Notes: generated by a model from the sequence alone, not told the origin. Positions 26,265 through 36,920 are shown, counted from the first letter of the stretch. The stretch is 64,000 nt of DNA from Akkermansiaceae bacterium (GCA_013041925.1 JABDRB010000018.1:1-64000), one strand, 5' to 3'. A program made the numbers and translations.

Positions 26265-27056
26265 TTATCCCGCCAGCCCGATAGGGAAAAAGATATTAAG
26301 CAGCATGGTCAGAAAAAAATTCGTGATCAGGATGGCGAGTGACGAGTAGACCATGGCGCGGGTAGTCCCCTGACCGACGCCCACCGCGCCGTGTGAAGCT
26401 TTCAACCCTTGGTGACAAGAAATCAATACAATCAGAATACCGAACACCAGCCCCTTAATCAGCGAGATATAGATATCCGATAAGTCGGTATGACCTCGCG
26501 TGTGATGCACCCACCAAGCTTCTGAGACGCCAAATGTTTGGGTGCCTACGACCCACGACGCAGCAATACCAAAGGCGGCCGCTTCGGTGATCAGCAAGGG
26601 AACGGAGACCATCATGGCGATAAACCGTGGCGTCACGAGGTAGTCGATCGGGTTGACACTCATCGACCGCAGCGCGTCCACCTGTTCGGTTACTTCCATG
26701 GTGCCGATCTCCGCGGCCATGGAGGCGCCGACTCTGCCGGAAAGCATGATGCCCGTGAGCACTGGGCCCAGTTCACGTAGCATACCCACGCTGACCAGGG
26801 CACCGCCCATGGACTCCATCTTCAATCCACTCAACTGAAATAACCCTTGCGCGGCAAGGACGGCGCCGACAAAGGCACCGGTGATAATCACCACGGGCTG
26901 CGAGTTGAAACCAATCTCCACAATTTGCTGAAAGAAGAGCCGCCAACGTTTTTTTCCCACGGTGAGGGATTCGGCGATTTTGAGAGCGAGCTGCGCCAGT
27001 TGACCCAGATAGTCAAGAAAGCCCAACATGGGGCGACCTAGTGCGCGGAGAAACAT
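26265..27056 (-). CDS. mlaE: MlaE-type ABC transporter permease
   Basis: 263 residues with about five to six membrane segments and the family core GGALVSVGMLRELGPVLTGIMLSGRVGASMAAEIGTM followed by EQVDALRSMSVNPIDYLVTPR. MlaE is the inner-membrane permease of the phospholipid transport system that keeps the outer membrane asymmetric. The mlaF/mlaD genes expected beside it are not found downstream (msrB follows), so it is detached from the rest here. Confidence 0.9.
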   Translation of the reverse strand: MFLRALGRPMLGFLDYLGQLAQLALKIAESLTVGKKRWRLFFQQIVEIGFNSQPVVIITGAFVGAVLAAQGLFQLSGLKMESMGGALVSVGMLRELGPVLTGIMLSGRVGASMAAEIGTMEVTEQVDALRSMSVNPIDYLVTPRFIAMMVSVPLLITEAAAFGIAASWVVGTQTFGVSEAWWVHHTRGHTDLSDIYISLIKGLVFGILIVLISCHQGLKASHGAVGVGQGTTRAMVYSSLAILITNFFLTMLLNIFFPIGLAG

Positions 27057-27145
27057 GGGAGGATTCTACGTTCTCAAGTGGCAATACCCAATCTCCAAAT
27101 GAAATAACCTCACGATGGTACGTGGATCTAGCCCCATGAACACAC

Positions 27146-27184
27146 AAAAAAAGCCCCGCGCCACTGGAGGTGGCACGGGGCTTT
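27146..27184. terminator. Intrinsic terminator downstream of the HU gene
   Basis: A strong hairpin with AAAGCCCCG and CGGGGCTTT arms continued by GCCAC/GTGGC, loop about 4 nt, with A and T runs on the outer sides. It ends leftward transcription of the HU gene, whose stop is 36 bp away. Confidence 0.88.
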
Positions 27185-27219
27185 CGGTTATTGTTTTAGA
27201 TTGGATTCTCTAATCGGGA

Positions 27220-27495
27220 TTAGAGGGATGCTTTAAGATTGGAGGAAGCTTTGAAGCCAACGGTCTTGGAGGCCTTGATTTTCATGGCTTCGCCAGTCTT
27301 TGGATTGCGTCCCATGCGGGCAGCGCGTTTTTTAACTTCAAAAGTACCAAAGCCAATGAGTTGGACTTTACCATCTTTTTTTACACCTTTGGCAATGCTC
27401 TCAAGGACAGCGGCAAGTGAGTCTTCAGCGCAACGCTTGGTTGCATCTTTCCCTAGGGTTTTTTGAACGGCTTCGACGAGTTCGGATTTATTCAT
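27220..27495 (-). CDS. hup: HU-family DNA-binding protein
   Basis: 91 residues: MNKSELVEAVQKTLGKDATK, the dimer core GKVQLIGFGTFEVKKRAARMGRNPKTGEAMKI and the arm-tip Pro. It is a small DNA-bending nucleoid protein working as a dimer. Monocistronic, with an A/T-rich upstream region and its own terminator. Confidence 0.95.
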   Translation of the reverse strand: MNKSELVEAVQKTLGKDATKRCAEDSLAAVLESIAKGVKKDGKVQLIGFGTFEVKKRAARMGRNPKTGEAMKIKASKTVGFKASSNLKASL

Positions 27496-27726
27496 AACGG
27501 GGATTTTTTGCCACTTATGAAACCTTATGTAAAGTTAAATAATTACCTATTTTTTCCTAGGCAGTGCTTGACTTAGAGCGTTTTTTTGCTTGCCAAGTTG
27601 CGGGTCGGTTGTATCGGCAATGCTTTATTTATGGGCGATCCGAGGTGTTAGGTGTTGTTAGTTTGTGTCTACTGCGTTGTTCAGTGGGTGATTGACGCAG
27701 CTTGGTGCCTATGCGATAACGCTGTC

Positions 27727-29046
27727 ATGGAGGAACGAGCAGCTTTGACGGTCATGCGTGCCGCGAGGTCGGTTCGGTCGGTGGCGCCGGCCATGCCGAT
27801 GAGGGGAGAAATGGGTTCCGAGTTGAGGGTTGCCCAAGACGCGGCGCGGCGGGGGTATTTTTTCCCAGATGAAGACGAACAGGTCCGTGAGGTGTTTGCG
27901 CGTTACTTATCGGTCCGTGCGGTATTGCTTGAGGTGGTAGGATCCATCGAGCCGGTGATGATGGAGCTTGAGGCATCGGAGGATGACGACTGGGCGTTGC
28001 GGCTGCAGGCATTTGTGGTCGGGTTCGCGGCGGCCACGATGCTGGTTAGGGCGGCAAGTTTCATGGTGGACCTTGCCGCAGACCGTCCGGTGGTTTGGAA
28101 AAAGCTCGATGAGGCGGAGCCGCGATATGGAATACCTGAGAAAAGTTTTACCCGAGTCTATAAAGGTCTGAGTTCGTCACGGAGGATGTGGCGGTTTCAT
28201 GAGGCGATCATGTTTTACGAGATGCATCATGAGGATGTGACAGCCTTTTCGGATGACCCTGTGGTGGGGGAGCTGGTGCGGCTTCTCCGGGATGAGGCGC
28301 CATTTTTGGAATATAGAAAGCGGGATTATCTTAAACGGAAGTGGAATTACCGTCTTCACTCGTTTAGGCGGCGGCATGTTTCAGGATATAAGAAGGTGAT
28401 GTTTCACCTGTTAAAGCTCAGTGGCAGTGCGATTGCGGAGATGAGGCAGCCGTTTATCAAGGGGCTGGGGCAGGGGCATCGGGTGACGAACGAGGTGATC
28501 GCGTCCGTGGAACCGATGCTGAGGGCGGGTGATGTGTTTGTGACGCGTCATGATGATGCGATGAGTAATCTGTTTTTACCCGGATTTTGGCCTCACGCGG
28601 CACTCTATCTAGGGAGCCAGCACGAGTGGGACGATCTGGGGCTCCAGAGCCAAGGGGTGGGGCCGCAGGGGGGTCGATTCCTTGAGGCCAAAAAAGACGG
28701 CGTCATGTTTCGGCCAATCCGAGAGACGTTGGAGGTGGATGCCTTTATGGTTTTGCGACCCAAGCTGGAGGCGGAGCAGCTGGCTGAGGCGCTGATGCGG
28801 GCGATCAGCCACGAAGGGAAACTCTACGATTTCATGTTTGATTTTCGTAAGGCAGACCGCTTGGCGTGCACGGAGGTGGTTTACCGGAGCTATCACGGCA
28901 TCGGCCCGGTGTCGTTTGAGTTGGAGCGTCACAGTGGCCGGTCTTGTCTCTCCGCTGAGGACTTGATTGCGCAGGCGTTGGGGTCGGGGCAATTTGTGAA
29001 GATTGCCGACTATGGAGTTGATGAAGATATCATAAGGGTTTTTTGA
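27727..29046 (+). CDS. YiiX-like permuted NlpC/P60 protein
   Basis: 439 residues without a signal peptide. The N-terminal about 230 residues are helical; the C-terminal part shows RAGDVFVTRHDDAMSNLFLPGFWPHAALYLG (with His as likely catalytic residue) and DRLACTEVVYRSYHG (Cys as likely nucleophile), the permuted papain order of YiiX-type proteins. Substrate unknown. The start at 27727 is preferred because the upstream in-frame 25 residues are Cys/Trp-rich and unlike a protein N-terminus. Related in its catalytic half to the lipoprotein at 3433. Confidence 0.7.
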   Translation: MEERAALTVMRAARSVRSVAPAMPMRGEMGSELRVAQDAARRGYFFPDEDEQVREVFARYLSVRAVLLEVVGSIEPVMMELEASEDDDWALRLQAFVVGFAAATMLVRAASFMVDLAADRPVVWKKLDEAEPRYGIPEKSFTRVYKGLSSSRRMWRFHEAIMFYEMHHEDVTAFSDDPVVGELVRLLRDEAPFLEYRKRDYLKRKWNYRLHSFRRRHVSGYKKVMFHLLKLSGSAIAEMRQPFIKGLGQGHRVTNEVIASVEPMLRAGDVFVTRHDDAMSNLFLPGFWPHAALYLGSQHEWDDLGLQSQGVGPQGGRFLEAKKDGVMFRPIRETLEVDAFMVLRPKLEAEQLAEALMRAISHEGKLYDFMFDFRKADRLACTEVVYRSYHGIGPVSFELERHSGRSCLSAEDLIAQALGSGQFVKIADYGVDEDIIRVF

Positions 29047-29136
29047 AGTCGACCCCGCTGTATTGGGTCAGGTGGCTCGGTCTATGTGGCTTCGATGCAG
29101 TCACTTAAGTTCCATCCATGCGTGCAGGTGAAAATT

Positions 29137-29164
29137 TTTACAAATTGACTTGCACGGATATGGT
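29137..29164 (+). promoter_or_regulatory. Candidate promoter of the ATP synthase operon
   Basis: TTTACA at 29137-29142 and TATGGT at 29159-29164 are 16 bp apart, 46 bp before atpB. A TTGACT at 29145-29150 offers an alternative -35 box with a poorly spaced GATATA. Judged by eye only. Confidence 0.25.
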
Positions 29165-29209
29165 CTGCGCGATATAGCCGCGGCCTGCCGACGGTGTCGG
29201 CTCCGCATT

Positions 29210-30082
29210 ATGGCCCGTTTTTTGTCATCACGCACACTCACAATCGTTTTCTCCCTGTTCATGTTTGCACTGGGGACCGGTGCTGCCTCTGCGGCTGGGG
29301 GGCATCAGCTGCCGCTCTACCCGCACTCGCCATTTGAAGGCACGATGCTTTCCTGGGTGACAAACTCCATGATTATGGTGTGGATGGCGGCCGGACTGAT
29401 TATTCTCTTTTGCCGCGCGGCCACAAAGAAAATGGCGATGGTGCCCAGTGGTTTCCAGAACTTCGCCGAGTGGCTCATTGAAGGGCTTTATACGTTTTTT
29501 GGGAACATCCTCGGTGAGCATCTGGTCAAGCGGACGTTCTGGTTTTTTGGTGGCACTTTTCTGTTGATCCTCACCGTTAACTACCTGGCGCTGATCCCCG
29601 GCGTGGGAACCATTACCTACAATGATAGCGAAGGCCATGTGCAGGGGCTTCTCCGTGGAGGTAATGCTGACTTGAATATGACGGCCGCCATGTCGCTCAC
29701 ATTTGCATTGCTCTGGTTCTACTGGGCGGTGACGGAAAACGGCATCAAAAACTTCCTGGCTCACATTTTTGCTCCCAAGGGCGATTTCAAAGGCCCCATG
29801 CTCATGGGCATGATTGTTATTTTCTTCCTTGTCGGTATTCTCGAAGTGATCTCTATCATGATCCGGCCTGTGGCTCTCAGCTTCCGTCTCTTCGGAAACA
29901 TTTACGGAGGTGAGCAGACACTGGGCGGGCTTATGGCTCTCGTGCCTAAATACCTCGCCTTTCTTCCAGCGCTGCCGTTCTACTTCATGGAGTTGCTGGT
30001 TGGTCTGATTCAAGCGCTCGTTTTCACCCTTCTTTCTGCGGTCTTCCTGAAGCTCATCTGCACCCACGGAGAAGATCACTAA
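29210..30082 (+). CDS. atpB: ATP synthase F0 subunit a
   Basis: 290 residues with a signal-like N-terminus and about five to six membrane helices. The essential Arg lies in ALSFRLFGNIYGGE, and a GGLMALVP stretch follows. Subunit a forms the proton half-channels next to the c-ring. It opens the operon atpB-E-F-H-A-G-D-C; no atpI is seen upstream. The start at 29210 is chosen because the hydrophobic N-terminus begins there. Confidence 0.95.
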   Translation: MARFLSSRTLTIVFSLFMFALGTGAASAAGGHQLPLYPHSPFEGTMLSWVTNSMIMVWMAAGLIILFCRAATKKMAMVPSGFQNFAEWLIEGLYTFFGNILGEHLVKRTFWFFGGTFLLILTVNYLALIPGVGTITYNDSEGHVQGLLRGGNADLNMTAAMSLTFALLWFYWAVTENGIKNFLAHIFAPKGDFKGPMLMGMIVIFFLVGILEVISIMIRPVALSFRLFGNIYGGEQTLGGLMALVPKYLAFLPALPFYFMELLVGLIQALVFTLLSAVFLKLICTHGEDH

Positions 30083-30174
30083 GATTTACCCACTTTTGGA
30101 TGTCGGACCATAGGCAAACCGTGGAGGCACCCGGAAACAACACAAACCAACAAACCAACAAACCATATAATACC

Positions 30175-30372
30175 ATGGCAACAAAAGCATTCGCAGTAGC
30201 ACTCGCCGCACTTGGTGGCGGAATCGGAATCGGAATTCTCGGCTCAAAAGCAGCTGAAGCAACAGGGCGCAACCCTGGTGCAGCGACTCCCGTCCTTACC
30301 ATCGCAATTATTCTTGCCGCACTTATCGAGGGTATCTTCATCCTCACAGCATTCGCTGTTAACTTCGGTTAA
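30175..30372 (+). CDS. atpE: ATP synthase F0 subunit c
   Basis: 65 residues, shorter than the usual 75-85, forming one hairpin: GGGIGIGILGSKAAEATGRNPGA loop and LAALIEGIFILTAF with the ion-carrying Glu. The residue after that Glu is Gly rather than Ser, so the ring looks proton- rather than sodium-coupled. The start at 30175 follows an unusual leader of repeated ACAAACCAAC-type A/C-rich sequence without Shine-Dalgarno. Confidence 0.96.
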   Translation: MATKAFAVALAALGGGIGIGILGSKAAEATGRNPGAATPVLTIAIILAALIEGIFILTAFAVNFG

Positions 30373-30476
30373 TCCGCGGATTAAACATATCCTACTGGGT
30401 GCCGTAGAAATTCAATCTTTTTACGGCACCCAACTTCCCTTTCCCACCTCCTCTTTTTTAACCTCACCACAAGATC

Positions 30477-31025
30477 ATGTTTCCCATCTATTTAGCAGCC
30501 GCCGAAGCAGGTGCTGACGCAGCCAAATCAGGTCTGCTTGAAACTTTCCGTGTGGACTGGCCATATTTCGCCGCCCAGTTCATCAATTTCATCATTGTGA
30601 TCATTGTGTTGAAGAAATTCGCCTTTGGTCCGATCCAGAACATGCTGGAGCAGCGACGTAAGCGCATCGCGGAGGGTGAGGAGAAGCTCAAGCGCATTGA
30701 GCAGCAGCTTGCCGATTCTGAGCAACGCACCCAGGAGGCGATCGATAAGGCGAATGCAGACGCCCAACGTCTCATCACGGAGGCGAAAGAGAGCGCTGCC
30801 TCTCTGTCGGAGAAAAAAGCCCAGGAGGCCGTGGCCTCAGCGCAGCAAATCCTGGCTAAGGCCGAGGAGGCAGCCAAGGCAGAGAGAAAGACAATGGCCA
30901 ACGAGCTCAAGAAGGAGTTTGGTCGTCTCGTCACCGCCACCACTGCGGCGGTCACTGGTAAAGAGCTCAACGATGCGGATCAAAAACGCATCAACGAAGA
31001 GGCTCTCAAGAGCGTTGAGGGTTAA
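30477..31025 (+). CDS. atpF: ATP synthase F0 subunit b
   Basis: 182 residues with a membrane segment at about 33-50 (FINFIIVIIVLKKFAFGP) and a long charged coiled coil rich in Ala, Glu, Lys and Arg up to the C-terminus. It is the peripheral stalk that links subunit a to the F1 head through delta. Only one b-type gene is present. Confidence 0.94.
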   Translation: MFPIYLAAAEAGADAAKSGLLETFRVDWPYFAAQFINFIIVIIVLKKFAFGPIQNMLEQRRKRIAEGEEKLKRIEQQLADSEQRTQEAIDKANADAQRLITEAKESAASLSEKKAQEAVASAQQILAKAEEAAKAERKTMANELKKEFGRLVTATTAAVTGKELNDADQKRINEEALKSVEG

Positions 31026-31064
31026 CCTCCCTGATCATTTTTTCACCGATCATTAATTATTTCC

Positions 31065-31457
31065 ATGAAAGTCTCCAAGGATGCAGCCAGTGCCGCCCGC
31101 CGGATCTATCGTCTCTGCTCGGCGGATGGTCGGCTCGATCAGGACAAGGTGCGCACCGCTTTTCGCAAGGTCGCTGCGGCCAAGCCGCGCGATTACCGCG
31201 CTATCCTGCACGCCTTGCTCCGTCTCGTCCGTCTTGATGAAGAAAGCCGACAGGCCGTCATCGAGAGTGCTGTTGATCTCGACAGCCCAAGCCGCGTGCG
31301 TATTGAGCAAAGCCTCAACAATCAATACGGTGGTGGACTTTCATTTTCCTATAGCACGGATCCCGAGCTTCTCGGTGGTGTTAAAATCCGCGTCGGTAAC
31401 GACGTCTGGGACGGCAGCGTCCAGTCCCGCCTCGAGCGCCTTACCAGCGCCTTTTAA
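31065..31457 (+). CDS. atpH: ATP synthase F1 subunit delta (short form)
   Basis: 130 residues against about 175-180 usual for delta. The C-terminal part DPELLGGVKIRVGNDVWDGSVQSRLERL is well conserved; the N-terminal helical domain that binds alpha is shortened to about 70 residues. Position between atpF and atpA confirms identity. It joins the peripheral stalk to the F1 crown. Confidence 0.9.
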   Translation: MKVSKDAASAARRIYRLCSADGRLDQDKVRTAFRKVAAAKPRDYRAILHALLRLVRLDEESRQAVIESAVDLDSPSRVRIEQSLNNQYGGGLSFSYSTDPELLGGVKIRVGNDVWDGSVQSRLERLTSAF

Positions 31458-31502
31458 GCCTCTTCAAATTTTCAACTAACAACTCTTCAAACTACAAACG
31501 CT

Positions 31503-33035
31503 ATGAGCAGTATCCTCCAGGAACTTGAACAAGAAATCGCCAACGTTTCGTCGTCGGTGCAGAAAAGCAACGTCGGCACAGTCCGCACCATTGGTGACGG
31601 TGTCGCCAAGGTCGAAGGCCTCAGTGACGTCGCCCTCAACGAGATGATCGAATTCCCCGGCGGACTCGTTGGGCTCGCGCTCAACCTTGAGGAAGCCGAG
31701 GTCGGTGTCGTCCTTCTTGGTGACTCCCTTCACATTAAGGAGGGTGACGAGTGCAAGACCACCGGTAAGCTCCTTTCCGTCCCTGTTGGCGAGAACATGC
31801 TCGGTCGTGTCGTCGATAACCTCGGTCGTCCTCTCGATGGCAAAGGTGATATCGAAGCCGCTGACACCTACCCGGTTGAAAAGATCGCCCCCGGCATCAT
31901 TAAGCGGAAGTCAGTTTCCGTTCCTGTGCAAACAGGTATTATGTCGGTGGATGCCATGATCCCAATTGGTCGTGGTCAGCGTGAGCTCATCATTGGTGAC
32001 CGTTCCACGGGTAAGACCACCATCGCCGTGGATACCATCATCGCCCAAGCCCAGCAGAACAAAGCTGCTGCGGAAGGTCGCCTCAAGGACCACTCACCTC
32101 TCTACTGCATTTATGTGGCCGTCGGTCAAAAACGCTCCAACATTGCGCGGACCGTTCAGACTCTGGAAGCCGCGGGTGCCATGGAAAACACCTGCATCGT
32201 TGCAGCATCCGCTTCTGACTCAGCCGCTAACCAATACCTCGCACCTTACACCGGTTGCGCGATTGGTGAGTATCTCATGGATCAGGGTAAGGACGTGCTG
32301 ATCGTGTTTGATGACCTTTCCAAACACGCTGTTGCCTACCGTCAGGTTTCCCTCATTCTTGGCCGCCCATCCGGTCGTGAGGCATTCCCCGGTGATGTTT
32401 TCTACCTCCACTCCCGCTTGCTCGAGCGCTCCGCCCGTCTTTCCGACGACGCAGGTGGTGGATCAATGACCGCACTTCCAATCATTGAAACCCAGGCTGG
32501 TGATGTGTCCGCCTACATTCCTACCAACGTGATTTCCATCACCGACGGTCAGATTTTCCTCGAAACCGACCTCTTCTACCAGGGCATCCGTCCTGCGATC
32601 TCGGTGGGTCTTTCCGTATCCCGTGTGGGGTCCGCAGCTCAGACCAAGGCGATTAAGAAAGTATCTGGAACTACCAAGCTCGACCTCGCTCAGTTCCGTG
32701 AACTTCAGGCGTTTGCCGCATTCGGATCCGACCTTGATGAAGCTACCCAAGGTAAAATCGACCGTGGTCAGCGCATTGTTGAGCTCTTTAAGCAAAACCA
32801 ATACAGCCCCAAGTCTCTCGAGATCGAGGTTGCTGTCCTCTGGTCCATGCAGAACGGCCACTTTGACGACGTCGCTGTCGAGCGCGTCAAGGAATGCCAG
32901 ACCGCGCTTGAAGAATACCTCACCAACCGCAAGGCAGACCTCCTCCAGCTCATCGCTGACGAGAAAGCCCTCACCGATGGCGTCACCGAAGGTCTTAATC
33001 AAGCCCTCACCGACTTCAAAGCTAGCTGGAAGTAA
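31503..33035 (+). CDS. atpA: ATP synthase F1 subunit alpha
   Basis: 510 residues, normal length. The P-loop is GDRSTGKTT (most bacteria have GDRQTGKT), followed by [14 protein letters not shown] and the conserved [15 protein letters not shown] with the alpha Arg finger. It is the non-catalytic nucleotide-binding subunit of F1. The 45-bp spacer before it is A/C-rich with repeated TTCAAA/ACAACT words and no Shine-Dalgarno. Confidence 0.97.
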   Translation: MSSILQELEQEIANVSSSVQKSNVGTVRTIGDGVAKVEGLSDVALNEMIEFPGGLVGLALNLEEAEVGVVLLGDSLHIKEGDECKTTGKLLSVPVGENMLGRVVDNLGRPLDGKGDIEAADTYPVEKIAPGIIKRKSVSVPVQTGIMSVDAMIPIGRGQRELIIGDRSTGKTTIAVDTIIAQAQQNKAAAEGRLKDHSPLYCIYVAVGQKRSNIARTVQTLEAAGAMENTCIVAASASDSAANQYLAPYTGCAIGEYLMDQGKDVLIVFDDLSKHAVAYRQVSLILGRPSGREAFPGDVFYLHSRLLERSARLSDDAGGGSMTALPIIETQAGDVSAYIPTNVISITDGQIFLETDLFYQGIRPAISVGLSVSRVGSAAQTKAIKKVSGTTKLDLAQFRELQAFAAFGSDLDEATQGKIDRGQRIVELFKQNQYSPKSLEIEVAVLWSMQNGHFDDVAVERVKECQTALEEYLTNRKADLLQLIADEKALTDGVTEGLNQALTDFKASWK

Positions 33036-33083
33036 GCGTAGCTTACCTCTGCACACTGATCACTGTTCACTGCACACTAAATC

Positions 33084-33968
33084 ATGGCCAACCTTCGCGA
33101 CATCCGCCGACGTATCAAGTCGGTAAAAAGCACCTCGCAAATCACCAAGGCGATGCAGCTCGTTGCTGCCGCCAAGATGAAAAAAGCGCAGGACCAGGCA
33201 CTCGCAGGCCGTGAATACGCGGATGAACTCAACAAGGTGCTGATCAACCTCGAAGCCAGTGTGGGCGATGAGACGCACCCGTTGTTGGAAGAGCGTGAGG
33301 GTGGTAAAACACTCATGCTTGTCATCAGCACGGACAAAGGTCTCTGCGGCGGCCTCAATACCAACCTTCTCAAAAAGGTGCGTGAGGAATCCGACGAAAA
33401 CACCCACTTTGTCACCGTCGGGCGCAAGCTGCGCACTTCACTAGCCAAGACCAAGGAAACATTGGTGGCTGACTTCGAAGTCAGTGATCCACTGCCATTT
33501 TCTGAAGCTCGCCCCATTGCCAAGTTCCTGACCGACAAATTTCTCAGCGGTGATTACAACCGTATTCAGGTCGCCTTTACCAAGTTTGTCACCACCCTGC
33601 GCCAAGACCCGTGGGTTAGCCAGTTACTGACTATCGAAGCTGATACTCTAGCTGAAAAGCGCTCCTACGAGACGTATGGTGAAGAGACCGATAAAGAAGC
33701 GGCCCTTGCGCACGACTACATATTTGAACCTAGCCCAGAAGCTGTTTTCGATAAGTTGCTCCCACTTTACATCAACTTCCAGGTCTATCAAATGCTGGTC
33801 GAGGCTCTCGCCTCCGAGCATTCATCCCGTATGGTGGCCATGAAGTCTGCTACCGACAACGCAGAGCAGATGGTCAAGGACCTCACACTCGAATACAACA
33901 AAGCCCGTCAGGCCGCCATTACCTCCGAGCTCCTCGAAATCACGACAGCCCAGAAAGCGATGGAGTAG
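33084..33968 (+). CDS. atpG: ATP synthase F1 subunit gamma
   Basis: 294 residues: N-terminal helix MANLRDIRRRIKSVKSTSQITKAMQLVAAAKM, GLCGGLNTNLLKK, and C-terminal helix HSSRMVAMKSATDNAEQM, the standard antiparallel rotor coiled coil. Normal length. It couples c-ring rotation to catalysis. Confidence 0.96.
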   Translation: MANLRDIRRRIKSVKSTSQITKAMQLVAAAKMKKAQDQALAGREYADELNKVLINLEASVGDETHPLLEEREGGKTLMLVISTDKGLCGGLNTNLLKKVREESDENTHFVTVGRKLRTSLAKTKETLVADFEVSDPLPFSEARPIAKFLTDKFLSGDYNRIQVAFTKFVTTLRQDPWVSQLLTIEADTLAEKRSYETYGEETDKEAALAHDYIFEPSPEAVFDKLLPLYINFQVYQMLVEALASEHSSRMVAMKSATDNAEQMVKDLTLEYNKARQAAITSELLEITTAQKAME

Positions 33969-34052
33969 GGCGAGTTTGCAAATCGCCGACAACCCAAGGA
34001 ACTCACATCCCAAGCCTTACTTCAAACTTCCAAACTGAAAACTTCAAACTAA

Positions 34053-35477
<1,425 letters not shown>

Positions 35478-35521
35478 TCTCCCCACAGATCACTGCTCAC
35501 TTCACACCGATCACTTCTACC

Positions 35522-35938
35522 ATGCTTCACCTCGAAATCGTCACCCCCGAGAAAAAAATCTTCTCGGACACCGTCGAAGACGTTTACCTCCCCGGTGAGG
35601 AAGGTGAGATGGGTGTGCTAGAACTGCACGCCGCCCTTGTCACTTCCCTGAAGTCAGGCGAGCTTCGCTACCACAAGGATGGTCAAGTGAATGAACTCGC
35701 CATCGGCAACGGCTTTGCCGAAGTCACCCAAGAAAAAGTCACCGTCCTGACCGACATGGCGATGGGTGAGGAGGAAATTGATGAAGCGGCTGTTGAGGCC
35801 GCAATCAAGAGTGCGCAGGATGCACTCCACGGTCTTAAACACGACCACAATGCCGAGGAGGTTGCCCGCCTACAGTCGATGATCGGCCAGTCACTGGCCA
35901 AGCTCAACCTCAAGCGTAAGCGCAGGAAGCAGATTTGA
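35522..35938 (+). CDS. atpC: ATP synthase F1 subunit epsilon, copy 1
   Basis: 138 residues: beta-sandwich MLHLEIVTPEKKIFSDTVEDVYLPGEEGEMGVLELHAALV, then a helical hairpin with a KLNLKRKRRK end. Epsilon is the rotor subunit that also inhibits ATP hydrolysis. It closes the canonical operon and is followed by an intrinsic terminator. A second copy lies 191 bp downstream. Confidence 0.95.
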   Translation: MLHLEIVTPEKKIFSDTVEDVYLPGEEGEMGVLELHAALVTSLKSGELRYHKDGQVNELAIGNGFAEVTQEKVTVLTDMAMGEEEIDEAAVEAAIKSAQDALHGLKHDHNAEEVARLQSMIGQSLAKLNLKRKRRKQI

Positions 35939-35962
35939 TTTATCTGCAAACTCGACCCTTTA

Positions 35963-36000
35963 CAACCCCCAAGGAGCTTCCCAGCTCTTGGGGGTTTTGC
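35963..36000 (+). terminator. Intrinsic terminator between the two atpC copies
   Basis: Arms AACCCCCAAGGAGCT and AGCTCTTGGGGGTTTT with a small mismatch and 4-nt loop, ending in a T-run. It should end the atpB-atpC transcript and separates copy 2 from the operon. Confidence 0.82.
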
Positions 36001-36048
36001 TGAGTTATTGGGGCGATTGATTTGAAATCGATGACAGAAATGACTGTA

Positions 36049-36128
36049 ACAACCCGTCATTTTATGGTGAAACCGCGACGCAGCAGTGGCACTGACCACT
36101 GATCACTTCACACCCATCACTTCTACCG
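36049..36128 (+). repeat. Intergenic repeat, copy A (before second atpC)
   Basis: The stretch starting near ACTGTAACAACC and running through ATTTTATGGTGAAACCGCG, CGCAGCAGTGGC and TGATCACTTC resembles, at roughly 70 percent by eye, the segment before pheT at about 36836-36915. Its last about 40 bp also match the spacer before atpC copy 1, as expected from the duplication of that gene with its leader. Confidence 0.55.
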
Positions 36129-36539
36129 ATGCTTCACCTCGAAATTGTTACTCCAGAGAAGAAGATATTCTCAGATACCGTTGAAGATGTTTACCTCCCC
36201 GGCGAGGAGGGTGAGCTAGGTATTCTGGAATTGCACGCCGCACTCGTAAGCTCACTGAAAGCCGGTGAACTTCGCTACCTCAAAGACGGCACCGTCAACG
36301 AGCTCGCTATCGGTAACGGCTTTGCCGAAGTCACTCAGAAAAAAGTCACCGTGCTAACAGATATGGCGGTTGGCGAGGAGGAAATAGATGAAGCAAGCGC
36401 CGAGGAAGCGATGAAGCGCGCAGAGAAAGCTCTTGCCGGCCTTCCGGTAGGTCACGACCCTGATGTTGTGGCAAGATTGGAGGTTGCTCTCAAACAATCC
36501 ATTGCCCAACTCAATCTCAAGCGTAAGAAGCAAATGTAA
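36129..36539 (+). CDS. ATP synthase F1 subunit epsilon, copy 2
   Basis: 136 residues, nearly identical to copy 1 in the N-terminal beta domain (first about 95 residues; changes such as EMGV to ELGI) but clearly diverged in the C-terminal helical hairpin (EEAMKRAEKALAGLPVGHDPDVVARLE). Codons differ at many synonymous sites, so the duplication is not recent, or the N-terminal half is under strong constraint. It lies beyond a terminator, so it needs its own promoter or read-through. The C-terminal hairpin is the regulatory part, so the copies may differ in ATPase inhibition. Confidence 0.93.
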   Translation: MLHLEIVTPEKKIFSDTVEDVYLPGEEGELGILELHAALVSSLKAGELRYLKDGTVNELAIGNGFAEVTQKKVTVLTDMAVGEEEIDEASAEEAMKRAEKALAGLPVGHDPDVVARLEVALKQSIAQLNLKRKKQM

Positions 36540-36920
36540 TTTTGTCTCTGACTCATCTCTTTACATTCTCCTGCCTTTACCGAGATCGATGAGTTCAAAA
36601 TCACTCATCTCAGGTGATCAGTCGAATTCCTTGTAGATGCCTTTTTTCGTGATTTTAAGCATATAGTCCATTGGGTAGCTCGCCCTACTATGGTTGGGGT
36701 CTCGCTCGTTCCATGGGTCTTGTTGTTCAGGGAGCTTCCCCGCAGCCTGTTCCAGCATTCTGCAAGTTCTGCATCGATTTACCCCGTTCATCAGTCTAGA
36801 TATGGCTATTTTCAAGAGGACGCCCCTATTTTTCACTGTAAAAAACAACCATTCTATGGTCAAACCCCCGCGCCGCAGTGGCCATTGATCACTGTCCTCC
36901 TTTACTGATCACTTAAAACA
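36540..36920. other. Gene-poor spacer between atpC copy 2 and pheT, with repeat copy B
   Basis: 381 bp. An 81-codon minus-strand ORF (36618-36863) has no recognisable family and is doubtful. From about 36836 to 36915 the sequence repeats the pattern found before atpC copy 2 (ACTGTAAAAAACAACC, ATTCTATGGTCAAACCC, CGCCGCAGTGGCC, TGATCACT). A Thr/Pro-free leader with two TGATCACT words immediately precedes pheT. No tRNA or terminator is evident. Confidence 0.5.

Noticed and set aside
36618-36863. 81-codon minus-strand ORF in the atpC2-pheT spacer
   Set aside because: No recognisable family; it partly overlaps the intergenic repeat and has no operon context. Kept only as a note in the spacer entry.
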